64,000 nt of DNA from CBDDLD01 sp965230605 (lineage in GTDB: Bacteria; Bacteroidota; Bacteroidia; Flavobacteriales; Flavobacteriaceae): NCBI GenBank assembly GCA_965230605.1, contig CBDDLD010000004.1:1426001-1490000 (forward strand), in the 5' to 3' direction. The position numbers and the translations under genes are program-made. A model generated the notes under the pieces. It made no database searches. It had not been told where the DNA came from and worked only from the letters and a program-made list of their open reading frames with translations. Below are positions 10,565 through 18,874 of the stretch, one piece after another (position 1 is the first letter of the stretch; every line of letters starts with the position of its first letter).

Positions 10565-10607
10565 AAATTTTTTTGATATAATAGCTCCTTAATTGTGATA
10601 ATTATAA

Positions 10608-11111
10608 TTACCCTTCTGAAGGGTCAGGGACATATACATTTAAAGTTGTTTTCGAAGACAATGTGCCACAACTTTTAGATTTGGCTTCTACCTGTATACA
10701 GCTCCATGTGTTGTATGGTGTGTTTTTAGGAACGCTTACGTAAACATCAAATGAATATGATTGACCACTATTTAGTGTTATTTCGTTAACCTTAGATCTT
10801 TGAGAACGGTTAGAATTTTTTTCTTCCAATGAAACATTAAGATTCACATTTTTAGATCCTGCACTTCGTTGATTGTATTTTGAATTGTTTGTACAAGTAG
10901 TTGCAGCGTTATTGGCTGATAGATAATACGTCTGTGTTGTACTAGATGTATTCTTTAAAACAAGTCTAAAGCTTGTTCCTGTTTCATCAGCGGATCTCGT
11001 GTTTCGGTTTTTTTCAACAGTCAACTCTGATTCGCAATTTTTTGAATTAGCAATATCATCAGTGTTAATGCTTACAAAACACAATGCTATAAGAATAGAT
11101 ATTATTTTCAT
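10608..11111 (-). CDS. Small secreted beta-rich protein of unknown function
   Basis: The product has 167 residues: a short N-terminal hydrophobic export signal (about 1-16), then a domain rich in Ser, Thr and Asn with alternating hydrophobic residues and four or five cysteines (around 26, 87, 147 and 158), as in Ig- or fibronectin-like beta-sandwiches. No enzyme motif is visible. It lies 43 bases upstream of the giant adhesin on the same strand with no terminator between, so it is probably the first gene of the adhesin-PorP operon and may be a surface accessory protein. I do not recognise a named family. That it is a real gene is supported by the signal sequence and operon position. Confidence 0.7.
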   Translation of the reverse strand: MKIISILIALCFVSINTDDIANSKNCESELTVEKNRNTRSADETGTSFRLVLKNTSSTTQTYYLSANNAATTCTNNSKYNQRSAGSKNVNLNVSLEEKNSNRSQRSKVNEITLNSGQSYSFDVYVSVPKNTPYNTWSCIQVEAKSKSCGTLSSKTTLNVYVPDPSEG

Positions 11112-11461
11112 AATTTTTGTTATCTATATTTAGATTAATTACATAATTTGTAACTATAGTTAGGTCTCTATATAATGAGAAACCCAAGTTTTAGTTATAG
11201 CTATATTCAACTATATGAAATGATAATATTTCCATAGTTGATACTTATAATTTAAATGAGGGAAGATTGCATTTGTAATAAATGCGGAAATGGATTGATT
11301 AATATATTTTTGATTTGGGGTCATTTACATTAATTTTACTAAGCAAAACAACTTATTACTATCATGTCTAGCAAATATAAATGTTAAAGGGGGCAAAATA
11401 CTCGTTAAAACGGAAATATGCAACATTTTATCGATAAAAAATGCACTTTGACGATAATTGT
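11112..11461. other. Intergenic region between divergent adhesin and polyphosphate operons
   Basis: About 350 bases without a convincing gene. It holds a perfect 12-bp palindrome TAACTATAGTTA (11151-11162) and several related ACTATA/TATAGT half-sites up to about 11245, on the side of the minus-strand adhesin operon. On the plus side a TAnnTTTG-type -7 box, TATTTTTG, lies at 11305-11312 and could serve the polyphosphate operon with a leader of about 140 bases. No clear -33 TTG is at the usual spacing, so both assignments are tentative. Confidence 0.4.
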
Positions 11462-11947
11462 ATGAAAACTATCACTTTAATTCGGCACGGAAAATCATCA
11501 TGGGAATTTGATGTTTCTGATGATGAAAGGCCTCTAAAAACAAGAGGAATTAGAGATACTCAGCTTGTGGCTGAAAGCTATAAAACCTTCAATTTTGTAC
11601 CTGAAGCTATTTTTTCTAGCCCGGCGAATAGAGCGTTATCGACTTGTAAGATATTTTTGAATGTCTTAAACATAGATATGTCAAATATCCAAATAGTAGA
11701 AGAACTCTACGATTTTAGCGGTGATATGGTGATAAATTTTATCAAATCTTTACCCGATCATTACAATAATGTGATGATTTTCGGTCATAATCATGCTTTC
11801 ACGTCTATTTCTAATATATTTGGCGATAATTTTATTGATAATTTACCAACAGCCGGATTGGTAAGGTTATCATTCTCAACAGACACATGGCGTTCTGTTG
11901 ATAAAGGAAGAACAGAAATGATAATTTTCCCCAGAGATCTTAAATAA
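11462..11947 (+). CDS. sixA: SixA-like histidine phosphatase
   Basis: This is a histidine-phosphatase (phosphoglycerate-mutase-like) superfamily protein of 161 residues. The catalytic R-H-G motif is at residues 8-10 (LIRHGKS), and the second conserved histidine is in the FGHNH segment near the C-terminal third. The small size fits the SixA branch, which dephosphorylates phosphohistidine on signalling or PTS proteins; the actual substrate is not known. An in-frame ATG at 11441 exists, but the ATG at 11462 places the strand-1 motif TLIRHG at the usual distance from the N-terminus and is preferred. The stop overlaps the ppk start by one base, and the gene is the first of a sixA-ppk-ppx operon. 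Confidence 0.85.
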   Translation: MKTITLIRHGKSSWEFDVSDDERPLKTRGIRDTQLVAESYKTFNFVPEAIFSSPANRALSTCKIFLNVLNIDMSNIQIVEELYDFSGDMVINFIKSLPDHYNNVMIFGHNHAFTSISNIFGDNFIDNLPTAGLVRLSFSTDTWRSVDKGRTEMIIFPRDLK

Positions 11948-14001
11948 TGACCAGAGATAAAAATAGTTATGTAAATAGAGAATTAAGTTGGTTACAGTTT
12001 AACGCCAGAGTTTTACAAGAAGCTGCGGATGACAGTGTACCACTTATAGAGCGATTACGATTTTTAGGTATTTTTTCTAATAACCTTGATGAATTCTTTA
12101 AAGTTAGATATGCTACAGTCAAAAGGATTGATCAGGCAGGAAAAGGTGGTAAAAGTGAGCTTGGAGGTATTAAAGCTAATGATTTGCTGGAGGCTATCAC
12201 TAAAGTTGTGATAGAACAACAGAGTGAAAGCTTATTGATATTAAATGATATTCAATCACGTTTAGAAGACGAAAATATTTACATTATAAAAGAGCATCAA
12301 ATCACTGAGGCTTATCACGATTTTATAAAATCCTATTTCTTTCAAAATGTAAGTTCTGCACTGGTTACCATTATTCTCAATGATAATATAGAACTCCCTT
12401 TGCTAAAGGATAGTGCTGCATATTTGGCTGTTAAAATGAATTTAAGTAACACCGAAAAACAGTTTGCACTTATCGAAATATCAAGGTCTATGGAGCGCTT
12501 CGTTGTACTTCCTAAGCATGATGGTAAGAATTGTATCATTATGATCGATGATTTATTAAGATATTGTTTGGATGACATCTTCAACATCTTTGATTATAAT
12601 TCGATATCTGCTCATATGATAAAGATTACTAGAGATGGAGAGCTCGATTTTGATAGTGACTTAAGTAAGAGTTTTATGCGTAAGATTGCAGATAGTGTGA
12701 AGGATCGAAAAATTGGAGAGCCTGTACGATTTGTTTACGATAAAACCATTGATGATGATACGCTTGGGTACTTAATGGATAAGATGGAGATTGATAATAA
12801 AGATAGTGTCATACCTGGAGGGCGTTATCATAACCGAAGAGACTACATGCGTTTTCCTAGCTTAGGTAGGAATGACCTCCTTTATGATAAGATAGAACCG
12901 CTTCCGGTTAAAGGGCTGAGCCTAGAGAAAAGTATTTTCAAAACCATAGCTAAGAAAGATTATTTAGTTTATACACCTTATCATACATTCTCATATATTG
13001 TCAAATTTCTTCGAGAAGCTGCATTAGATCCTAAAGTTAAAACGATTAAGATTACCATATACAGACTAGCTCAAATCTCCCATGTGGCAAGTTCTTTAAT
13101 AAATGCGGCAAAAAATGGTAAAAAAGTTACTGTGTCTATAGAGCTTAGAGCCAGATTTGATGAAGAGGCTAATATTAAGTATGCGCAACAAATGCAAGAT
13201 GAGGGTATAGAAATGCTCTTTGGTGTATCTGGTCTTAAAGTACATAGTAAAATGTGTGTTATAGAACGAGAAGAGAATGAAAAAATCGTCAGATACGGTT
13301 TTGTAAGTACAGGAAACTTTAATGAATCTACGGCTAATATATATACAGATTACACACTTTTTACTGCAAATCAAAAGATATTAAAAGATCTAAATAAGGT
13401 ATTCAGCTTTTTTGAAGTTAATTATAAGATCTACAGATATAAGCATATTATTACCTCTCCTCATTATACTCAGGCCAAGTTATTTGCATTAATTGATAAT
13501 GAAATAGAAAATGTAAGAAACGATAAACCTGCTTATATAAAACTTAAAATGAATAGTATAAGCAGCTATAAAATGATAGATAAACTCTATGAGGCAAGCA
13601 GAGCGGGAGTTAAGATACAAATGATTGTTAGAGGGATTTGCTGTTTAATACCAGGAGTAGAAGGGATGAGTGAAAATATTGAAGTCATAAGTATTGTCGA
13701 TAAGTTCCTAGAACACACAAGACTTTATGTGTTTTGCAATAATGACGCTCCTAAAATGTATATATCTTCTGCAGATTGGATGACAAGAAATATCGATAAT
13801 AGAGTAGAAGTAAGTTGCCCAATATATGATGAATCTATAAAAGAAGAACTATTAGATAGCTTCGATATTTGTTGGAGAGATAATGTAAAGGCCAGGATCA
13901 TTAATGAAACACAAGATAACAGCTATAAAGAAAATAGTAGCCCTCCTTACAGAGCACAATTTGAAACCTATAATTATTATTTAAAAAGACTCCAAGATTA
14001 G
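11947..14001 (+). CDS. ppk1: Polyphosphate kinase 1
   Basis: The enzyme reversibly transfers the gamma phosphate of ATP onto polyphosphate. The 684-residue length is normal for PPK1. Visible are the N-terminal domain (FNARVLQEA, then NNLDEFFKVR), the ELRARFDEEANI segment of the catalytic core, the autophosphorylated histidine in VHSKM (His433, matching His435 of E. coli) and the second histidine in LEHTRLY (His590). It starts inside the stop of the upstream phosphatase and is followed after 3 bases by ppx, so polyphosphate synthesis and breakdown are encoded in one transcript. Confidence 0.96.
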   Translation: MTRDKNSYVNRELSWLQFNARVLQEAADDSVPLIERLRFLGIFSNNLDEFFKVRYATVKRIDQAGKGGKSELGGIKANDLLEAITKVVIEQQSESLLILNDIQSRLEDENIYIIKEHQITEAYHDFIKSYFFQNVSSALVTIILNDNIELPLLKDSAAYLAVKMNLSNTEKQFALIEISRSMERFVVLPKHDGKNCIIMIDDLLRYCLDDIFNIFDYNSISAHMIKITRDGELDFDSDLSKSFMRKIADSVKDRKIGEPVRFVYDKTIDDDTLGYLMDKMEIDNKDSVIPGGRYHNRRDYMRFPSLGRNDLLYDKIEPLPVKGLSLEKSIFKTIAKKDYLVYTPYHTFSYIVKFLREAALDPKVKTIKITIYRLAQISHVASSLINAAKNGKKVTVSIELRARFDEEANIKYAQQMQDEGIEMLFGVSGLKVHSKMCVIEREENEKIVRYGFVSTGNFNESTANIYTDYTLFTANQKILKDLNKVFSFFEVNYKIYRYKHIITSPHYTQAKLFALIDNEIENVRNDKPAYIKLKMNSISSYKMIDKLYEASRAGVKIQMIVRGICCLIPGVEGMSENIEVISIVDKFLEHTRLYVFCNNDAPKMYISSADWMTRNIDNRVEVSCPIYDESIKEELLDSFDICWRDNVKARIINETQDNSYKENSSPPYRAQFETYNYYLKRLQD

Positions 14002-14004
14002 TAT

Positions 14005-14910
14005 ATGCTATCCATAAAAAAATATGCAGCCATTGATATAGGCTCAAATGCTGTAAGATTATTAATTTCAGATATTGTAAAGGAAAATGGAAGCGAGCCA
14101 ATATTTAAAAAAACCTCTTTAGTCAGAGTACCTATTCGTTTGGGAGCTGACGTTTTTTTAGAAAATAAGATTTCTGAACATAATAAAGAACGTCTTATAG
14201 ATACGATGACTGCTTTTCACTTGTTAATGAAGACTCATAAAGTTGAACGCTATAAAGCCTGTGCCACTTCAGCAATGCGAGAAGCATCTAATGGTAAATC
14301 GATATCAGATATTATTAGATTGCAATGTAATGTAGACATAGATATTATAGATGGCGAAGTTGAAGCAGCAATTATAGCAGCTACTGATCTAAATACATAT
14401 ATTGACATTAATAGGACTTATCTTTATGTAGATGTAGGTGGAGGTAGTACAGAATTTTCTATCATCCATAATGGAAAGAAGACAGAGTCAAAATCGTTTA
14501 AGATTGGTACGGTAAGACTCTTGAATGATATAGTGAAAACATCTACTTGGGAAAAATTAGAATCCTGGATTGTTAAAAGCACAAAAGGCTATGAAAAGAT
14601 TGACCTGATTGGATCCGGAGGAAATATTAATAAAATCTTCAAAATATCCGGGAAAGATTTAGGAGAACCTCTCACATATTTTTATTTGACAGATTACTAC
14701 AAGACGCTACAGAGTTATACTTATGAAGAACGTATTACTAAACTGAATTTAAATCAGGATAGGGCAGATGTTATCATTCCGGCAACACGCATATACCTTT
14801 CAGCCATGAAATGGAGTAAAGCTAAGCATATATATGTCCCTAAAATTGGGCTCTCTGATGGTATTATAAAAAGTATTTATCATCAAACAGTACCGAGTAA
14901 CGAACTCTGA
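14005..14910 (+). CDS. ppx: Ppx/GppA-type exopolyphosphatase
   Basis: The protein has the ASKHA fold with phosphate-1 loop AIDIGSNAVRLLI near residues 8-20 and the DVGGGSTEFS phosphate-2 loop near 143-152. With 301 residues it has only the two ASKHA domains and lacks the C-terminal HD-type domains of the E. coli enzyme, as is usual for the short Bacteroidota form. The family hydrolyses terminal phosphates of polyphosphate or pppGpp. It lies 3 bases after ppk1. Which substrate dominates cannot be read from the sequence, but the neighbour makes polyphosphate the better guess. Confidence 0.92.
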   Translation: MLSIKKYAAIDIGSNAVRLLISDIVKENGSEPIFKKTSLVRVPIRLGADVFLENKISEHNKERLIDTMTAFHLLMKTHKVERYKACATSAMREASNGKSISDIIRLQCNVDIDIIDGEVEAAIIAATDLNTYIDINRTYLYVDVGGGSTEFSIIHNGKKTESKSFKIGTVRLLNDIVKTSTWEKLESWIVKSTKGYEKIDLIGSGGNINKIFKISGKDLGEPLTYFYLTDYYKTLQSYTYEERITKLNLNQDRADVIIPATRIYLSAMKWSKAKHIYVPKIGLSDGIIKSIYHQTVPSNEL

Positions 14911-15007
14911 TATTTTACCGTTTATCCACTTTTTTAGTGATAAAATCTAATATTTAAGCCTTAATTAGATTTTAAAATTATCTTGGCAGCCTCAAATCAC
15001 TATAATT

Positions 15008-15538
15008 ATGAGAACATTATTATCTATACTTGTTATGATGCTTTGCCTAAGTTTCAGTTATTCACAAGGAACTTCTTATGGGATACGAATAGGCTATAAT
15101 ATTTCTAACCTCGATTTTGAACCAGATGCTACATTTGAAAACAAACACCGTAACGGTTTTGCTTTTGCAGGTTTTGCTGATATTGGATTAACAGAATCTC
15201 TATCATTAATGACGGAATTACAATATTCTGCACAAGGAGGAAAAGAAGAGCCTCTTAGAGCAGATTATATCCAACTTCCTATTCAATTAAGGTTTAACTT
15301 ATCTAGTGACTTAACCATTGGTGTAGGTCCACAATTAGGGCTTAAGACCTGGAAAGATAACGACGGATTTTCTACGTTTGTATTCTCAGGAATTGGTGGT
15401 ATTGAGTATATGATTACTGAAGAGTTATTTATAGATGCAAGGTACTCCTATGGTATTACTAATATTTTAGATGAGGATTTAACCACAGACGAAGCTAAAA
15501 ATCATAACATTCAAATAGGTTTCGGCATTAAGATATAA
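15008..15538 (+). CDS. PorT-like outer-membrane beta-barrel protein
   Basis: The product has 176 residues with a signal peptide (about 1-20, ending FSYSQG) and then alternating amphipathic strands: GIRIGYNISNL, FAFAGFADIGL, LSLMTELQYS, LTIGVGPQLGL, LFIDARYSYGI and a C-terminal strand ending IGFGIKI. This pattern is typical of the small porin-like (PorT/outer-membrane beta-barrel) proteins of Bacteroidota. No substrate is known. It stands alone, 97 bases after ppx, and is followed by a strong hairpin terminator. Confidence 0.82.
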   Translation: MRTLLSILVMMLCLSFSYSQGTSYGIRIGYNISNLDFEPDATFENKHRNGFAFAGFADIGLTESLSLMTELQYSAQGGKEEPLRADYIQLPIQLRFNLSSDLTIGVGPQLGLKTWKDNDGFSTFVFSGIGGIEYMITEELFIDARYSYGITNILDEDLTTDEAKNHNIQIGFGIKI

Positions 15539-15567
15539 AAGATAAAAGATTAAGATATAAATAAAGC

Positions 15568-15592
15568 GCCTCAATACATTGAGGCTTTTTTT
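15568..15592. terminator. Rho-independent terminator
   Basis: The stem GCCTCAA / TTGAGGC has a 4-base loop and is followed on the plus strand by seven T. It ends the beta-barrel gene. The T-run also contains the first bases of the stop codon of the convergent miaE gene, so the gap between the two genes is almost nil. On the minus strand the T-tract is weaker. Confidence 0.88.
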
Positions 15593-16172
15593 ATCCATGT
15601 ATGGTTTCTTTTTTTCCAAGATCTTTCATGATTTCAGCTTCATACTCTAATAATTCCTGCCATTTCTGGTCCACAATCTTTCGGTCTCCATACTGTCTTG
15701 CAAATCCAAGAAACATGGTATAATGATTAGCTTCACTAACCATCAACTTCCTGTAAAACTCCGCTAACTCTTTGTCTACAAGCTCTTCAGATAATAATCT
15801 AAAACGTTCACAGCTCCTGGCTTCAATAAGAGCAGCATATAACAAACGATGAACTAATTGAGTCGTTCTGCTTCCACCTTTTGGAAAAAACTTTACGAGT
15901 TGTATTACATAATCATCTTTACGATCTCTACCTAGTACCCAACCCCTTTCAATGATTTTATCATGTACCATTTTGAAATGACTGATTTCTTCTTTAACTA
16001 ATGCTGTCATTTCTTTAACCAAATCGGTATATTCAGGGAAACTGACAATAAGGGAAATCGCTGTGCTGGTAGCTTTTTGCTCACAATAGGCATGATCAGT
16101 TAGAATTTCTTCTATGTTTTTCTCAACGATATTTACCCATCTTGGGTCAGTAGGAAGTTTAAGTCCGAGCAT
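15591..16172 (-). CDS. miaE: MiaE-like tRNA 2-methylthio-N6-isopentenyladenosine hydroxylase
   Basis: The family is a ferritin-like di-iron mono-oxygenase that hydroxylates the isopentenyl group of modified A37 in tRNA. The protein has about 193 residues; carboxylate and histidine ligands are seen in pairs: EEISHFKMVH, EARSCERF and SEANHYTMF, in the order expected for the four-helix bundle. An in-frame GTG at 16175 directly precedes the ATG at 16172, which is preferred. The start overlaps the end of the upstream lipoprotein gene by 14 bases, so it probably belongs to the dnaX-lipoprotein-miaE transcript. Confidence 0.88.
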   Translation of the reverse strand: MLGLKLPTDPRWVNIVEKNIEEILTDHAYCEQKATSTAISLIVSFPEYTDLVKEMTALVKEEISHFKMVHDKIIERGWVLGRDRKDDYVIQLVKFFPKGGSRTTQLVHRLLYAALIEARSCERFRLLSEELVDKELAEFYRKLMVSEANHYTMFLGFARQYGDRKIVDQKWQELLEYEAEIMKDLGKKETIHG

Positions 16173-16725
16173 CACTAACAGGAATTATATGAAAATCACC
16201 CGAAGGTTTTATAATGATGTTATAATGGGCTTTTTCTTGAGTTTCTGGCTCAAGATAAGTTGTTAATAAAACGGTATCACTACCAAGGGATTTAAATTCA
16301 TCGAGCCAAATACCGATACATGTTGATGCGTTTATAAAGGATGCTCTGGAGATGTCGTTTTTGAGAATCAAGCTTTTATCAATTGTTTGTCTAAATAGAA
16401 CACGACCTTTATCTATTATAGTAACTTGAGTTATGACTTCTCTATAGTACTTTTTTAAAATGATATTGTCCTGTTCTTTAGAAGTTTTTACAATCGAATT
16501 CTCCATATCGGTAAAAGCTTTTAAACGCACATGTTTTCCATTGCTCATAACGGTATCAGTAACTACTTTATTTAATGTTTCAGGGATAAATCTAGTAGCT
16601 TGTACTGTAGACTTTTCTTTAAATTCTTTAATACTTTTATTTAAGGATTCATGATGACTTCTACGGCCTTCACAACTTGTAAACCCTAATCCGATAAGAA
16701 CAATGAATAATAATAGATGCTTCAT
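16159..16725 (-). CDS. Predicted lipoprotein of unknown function
   Basis: The product has 188 residues. The N-terminus MKHLLLFIVLIGLGFTSC is a lipoprotein signal with the lipobox FTSC, so Cys18 is probably acylated. The rest is a soluble mixed alpha/beta domain with no recognised catalytic motif. It sits 7 bases after dnaX and overlaps miaE by 14 bases, which marks it as the middle gene of a three-gene unit. I do not recognise the family, and the link with its neighbours may be only transcriptional. Confidence 0.75.
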   Translation of the reverse strand: MKHLLLFIVLIGLGFTSCEGRRSHHESLNKSIKEFKEKSTVQATRFIPETLNKVVTDTVMSNGKHVRLKAFTDMENSIVKTSKEQDNIILKKYYREVITQVTIIDKGRVLFRQTIDKSLILKNDISRASFINASTCIGIWLDEFKSLGSDTVLLTTYLEPETQEKAHYNIIIKPSGDFHIIPVSDART

Positions 16726-16732
16726 GGTTGCA

Positions 16733-18463
16733 TTATATATCTAATCCAAATGTTTTCTTAAGTAGTTCAATATTTGGATTTTTTTCTTTCAATTTATCAT
16801 ATTTTTCCTGAGCAGTAAAGGCATATTTTTTAGCAACCTCTTCATTAACACTAATATCTAGTTTTAAATCATAGTTTTTTAATGTTTTTCTCAGATACTG
16901 CATGAGAGGATATTGTGCGCGCTCCAACTCTAATTTCAGCGTTTCGTTGGCATATTCTAAGCAGATATTTGTATCTGCCAACTTTGGAGTTTCCATTTCT
17001 AAAATGGAAGCCATTATTTTTTCTCCTTTCTTGTGTAAGGAAGCCACATAATCGTTCCATGCGGACTGAAGCGCTTCTTCTGAAACAGGTTCTCTTGGCA
17101 ATTCTTCTTCATCGATAACTACATCGAGTTGCTTAATTTGAAACTCTTTCTTTTGTTTGATACTCTTTAAAGAAAGCCCAGATGTGACCTTAGTACTAGT
17201 GCTAATATTAATTTTCGGCATTGGTTCTGCCACTGCAGCAATAGGCTCTTCTTTTACATGTTCTTCAGGAATTGCGTATTCGTCTACCCCAACACTTTGC
17301 TCATCTGTAGTTTCTGTAATGTTCTTAGTTACTGGGATAGGTTTAATTCCTTTCGTCTTAAAATAAGAAGGAGGAATTATGAAGGGTTTACTGTTTTTTT
17401 TTTCTCCATCAAAATTGATGGAGGCTAATTGCATAAGGCATAATTCTACTAGTAAACGCTGATTTTTACTAGTCTTGTACTTTAAATCGCAATCGTTAGC
17501 CAGCTTAATGCCTTCCATTAGAAAAGCATTGCTGGTTTTTTGGCATTGCTCTATATATTTAAGTTTAGTGTCTTCACCAACTTCTAGAAGTTCGAGTGTA
17601 CTTGGGTTTTTACATACTAATAAGTCTCTAAAATGTGATGCTAAACCAGCAATGTAATGATGGCCATCAAAACCTAGAGATAAAATAGAGTTGTATTGAA
17701 TGAGTAACTCTGGAATTTTGTGTTCTAGTATGAGATCTGTGCTTTTAAAATACACTTCATAGTCTAACACGTTGAGGTTCTCGGTGACGGCTTGTCGCGT
17801 TAATTGCTTTCCGGAGAAACTGACTACTCTATCAAAAATAGAAAGGGCATCACGCATTGCACCATCTGCTTTTTGAGCAATAATGTGAAGCGCATCATCT
17901 TCTGCCTCTATACCTTGCTCTTCAGCAATATACTTAAGATATTCCTTAGCATCCTTAACTGTTATACGCTTAAAATCAAAGATTTGACACCTAGAGAGTA
18001 TCGTTGGTATGATCTTATGCTTTTCAGTAGTAGCAAGTATGAAAATACAATGCTTTGGAGGTTCTTCAAGTGTCTTTAAAAAGGCATTAAAAGCAGCTTG
18101 AGAGAGCATATGCACCTCATCAATGATATATACCTTATATTTTCCAACTTGAGGAGGAATACGAACCTGATCGGTTAAACTACGTATGTCATCAACAGAG
18201 TTGTTTGAAGCAGCATCTAATTCAAAAATATTAAAGGCGAAGTCTTCATCGTCGCTAACATTATCATCACTGTTGATCATTTTGGCCAATATTCTGGCGC
18301 ATGTGGTTTTTCCAACGCCTCTAGGGCCAGTAAACAGTAATGCTTGCGCTAGGTGATTGTTTTCTATGGCATTCATTAAGGTATTAGTAATAGCCTGCTG
18401 ACCCACAACATCTTTAAACGTTTGGGGCCTGTATTTACGAGCCGATACTACAAAATGTTCCAT
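16733..18463 (-). CDS. dnaX: DNA polymerase III gamma/tau subunit
   Basis: This is the clamp-loader ATPase of the replisome, 576 residues. Walker A GPRGVGKTT is near residue 45-53, Walker B is DEVHML, the SRC sensor/arginine-finger segment is SRCQIFDF, and the N-terminal AAA+ module is followed by domain III and a long C-terminal extension as in tau. The usual four-cysteine zinc module between Walker A and the ELDAASN segment is absent: the stretch is acidic (SDDNVSDDEDFAFNIF) instead. The start is supported by the conserved FVVSARKYRPQTF. A -7 box lies just upstream at 18480-18487. Confidence 0.96.
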   Translation of the reverse strand: MEHFVVSARKYRPQTFKDVVGQQAITNTLMNAIENNHLAQALLFTGPRGVGKTTCARILAKMINSDDNVSDDEDFAFNIFELDAASNNSVDDIRSLTDQVRIPPQVGKYKVYIIDEVHMLSQAAFNAFLKTLEEPPKHCIFILATTEKHKIIPTILSRCQIFDFKRITVKDAKEYLKYIAEEQGIEAEDDALHIIAQKADGAMRDALSIFDRVVSFSGKQLTRQAVTENLNVLDYEVYFKSTDLILEHKIPELLIQYNSILSLGFDGHHYIAGLASHFRDLLVCKNPSTLELLEVGEDTKLKYIEQCQKTSNAFLMEGIKLANDCDLKYKTSKNQRLLVELCLMQLASINFDGEKKNSKPFIIPPSYFKTKGIKPIPVTKNITETTDEQSVGVDEYAIPEEHVKEEPIAAVAEPMPKINISTSTKVTSGLSLKSIKQKKEFQIKQLDVVIDEEELPREPVSEEALQSAWNDYVASLHKKGEKIMASILEMETPKLADTNICLEYANETLKLELERAQYPLMQYLRKTLKNYDLKLDISVNEEVAKKYAFTAQEKYDKLKEKNPNIELLKKTFGLDI

Positions 18464-18479
18464 AAAAAGAAATGAATAA

Positions 18480-18487
18480 CAAAGTTA
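18480..18487 (-). promoter_or_regulatory. Candidate -7 box for dnaX
   Basis: The minus strand reads TAACTTTG, a full match to the Bacteroidota -7 consensus TAnnTTTG, ending 17 bases before the dnaX ATG. That implies a leader of only about 10 bases. No TTG at the ideal -33 spacing was found, so this is a candidate only. Confidence 0.45.
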
Positions 18488-18551
18488 TAAATATCAACTA
18501 AAATGATAATTTATGCTCAATAAAATTAAGAGGAGTTATTAACAATTTGTA

Positions 18552-18559
18552 TACTTTTG
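18552..18559 (+). promoter_or_regulatory. -7 box of rnpB
   Basis: TACTTTTG matches TAnnTTTG. It ends 6 bases before the first base of the P1 helix of the RNase P RNA, exactly where a transcription start would be expected, which makes this the best supported promoter in the window. The -33 element is not clear. Confidence 0.6.
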
Positions 18560-18564
18560 CAAAC

Positions 18565-18874
18565 AAGCAGATCGCCTTATCGCTCCAACCATTGTGTTGG
18601 GGAGGAAAGTCCGAACACCATAGTGCAAGCATAGTGGTTAACAGCCATCAGCCGTGAGGCTAGGAAAAGTGCAACAGAAAGTATGTACAGGTTATGCTGT
18701 AGTGAAATCAGGTAAACTCTATGCGGTGCAATGCCATGTATACTAACGTTTGAAGGTGGCACGCTTGATGTTAGAGGGTAGGCAGCTAAAGTTTATTAGC
18801 AATAGTAAATTCAGATAAATGATAAGGGTTTAAGCCTTTGGCTTGAATACAGAATTCGGCTTATAGATCTGCTT
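18565..18874 (+). ncRNA. rnpB: RNase P RNA (bacterial class A-like)
   Basis: This is the catalytic RNA of RNase P, which trims the 5' leader of tRNA precursors. Diagnostic conserved segments are GAGGAAAGTCCGAAC near 18601-18615, the ACAGAAA segment near 18674-18680, GAGGGTAGG near 18774, and the 3' signature AGAATTCGGCTTAT (18851-18864). The ends pair as helix P1: AAGCAGATC (18565-18573) with GATCTGCTT (18866-18874). At about 310 nt it is shorter than the E. coli RNA, suggesting that some peripheral helices are reduced. It is divergent from dnaX, and its 3' end runs into the convergent rsmD coding region; T-rich sequence (18873-18880) directly follows. Confidence 0.95.

Noticed and set aside
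11441..11461. Upstream ATG at 11441 as start of the SixA-like gene
   Set aside because: The extra seven residues precede the conserved first strand of the fold; ATG 11462 gives the usual N-terminus.
18577..18762. Minus-strand open frame of 61 codons
   Set aside because: It is fully inside the RNase P RNA gene and its sequence is explained by conserved rnpB elements.
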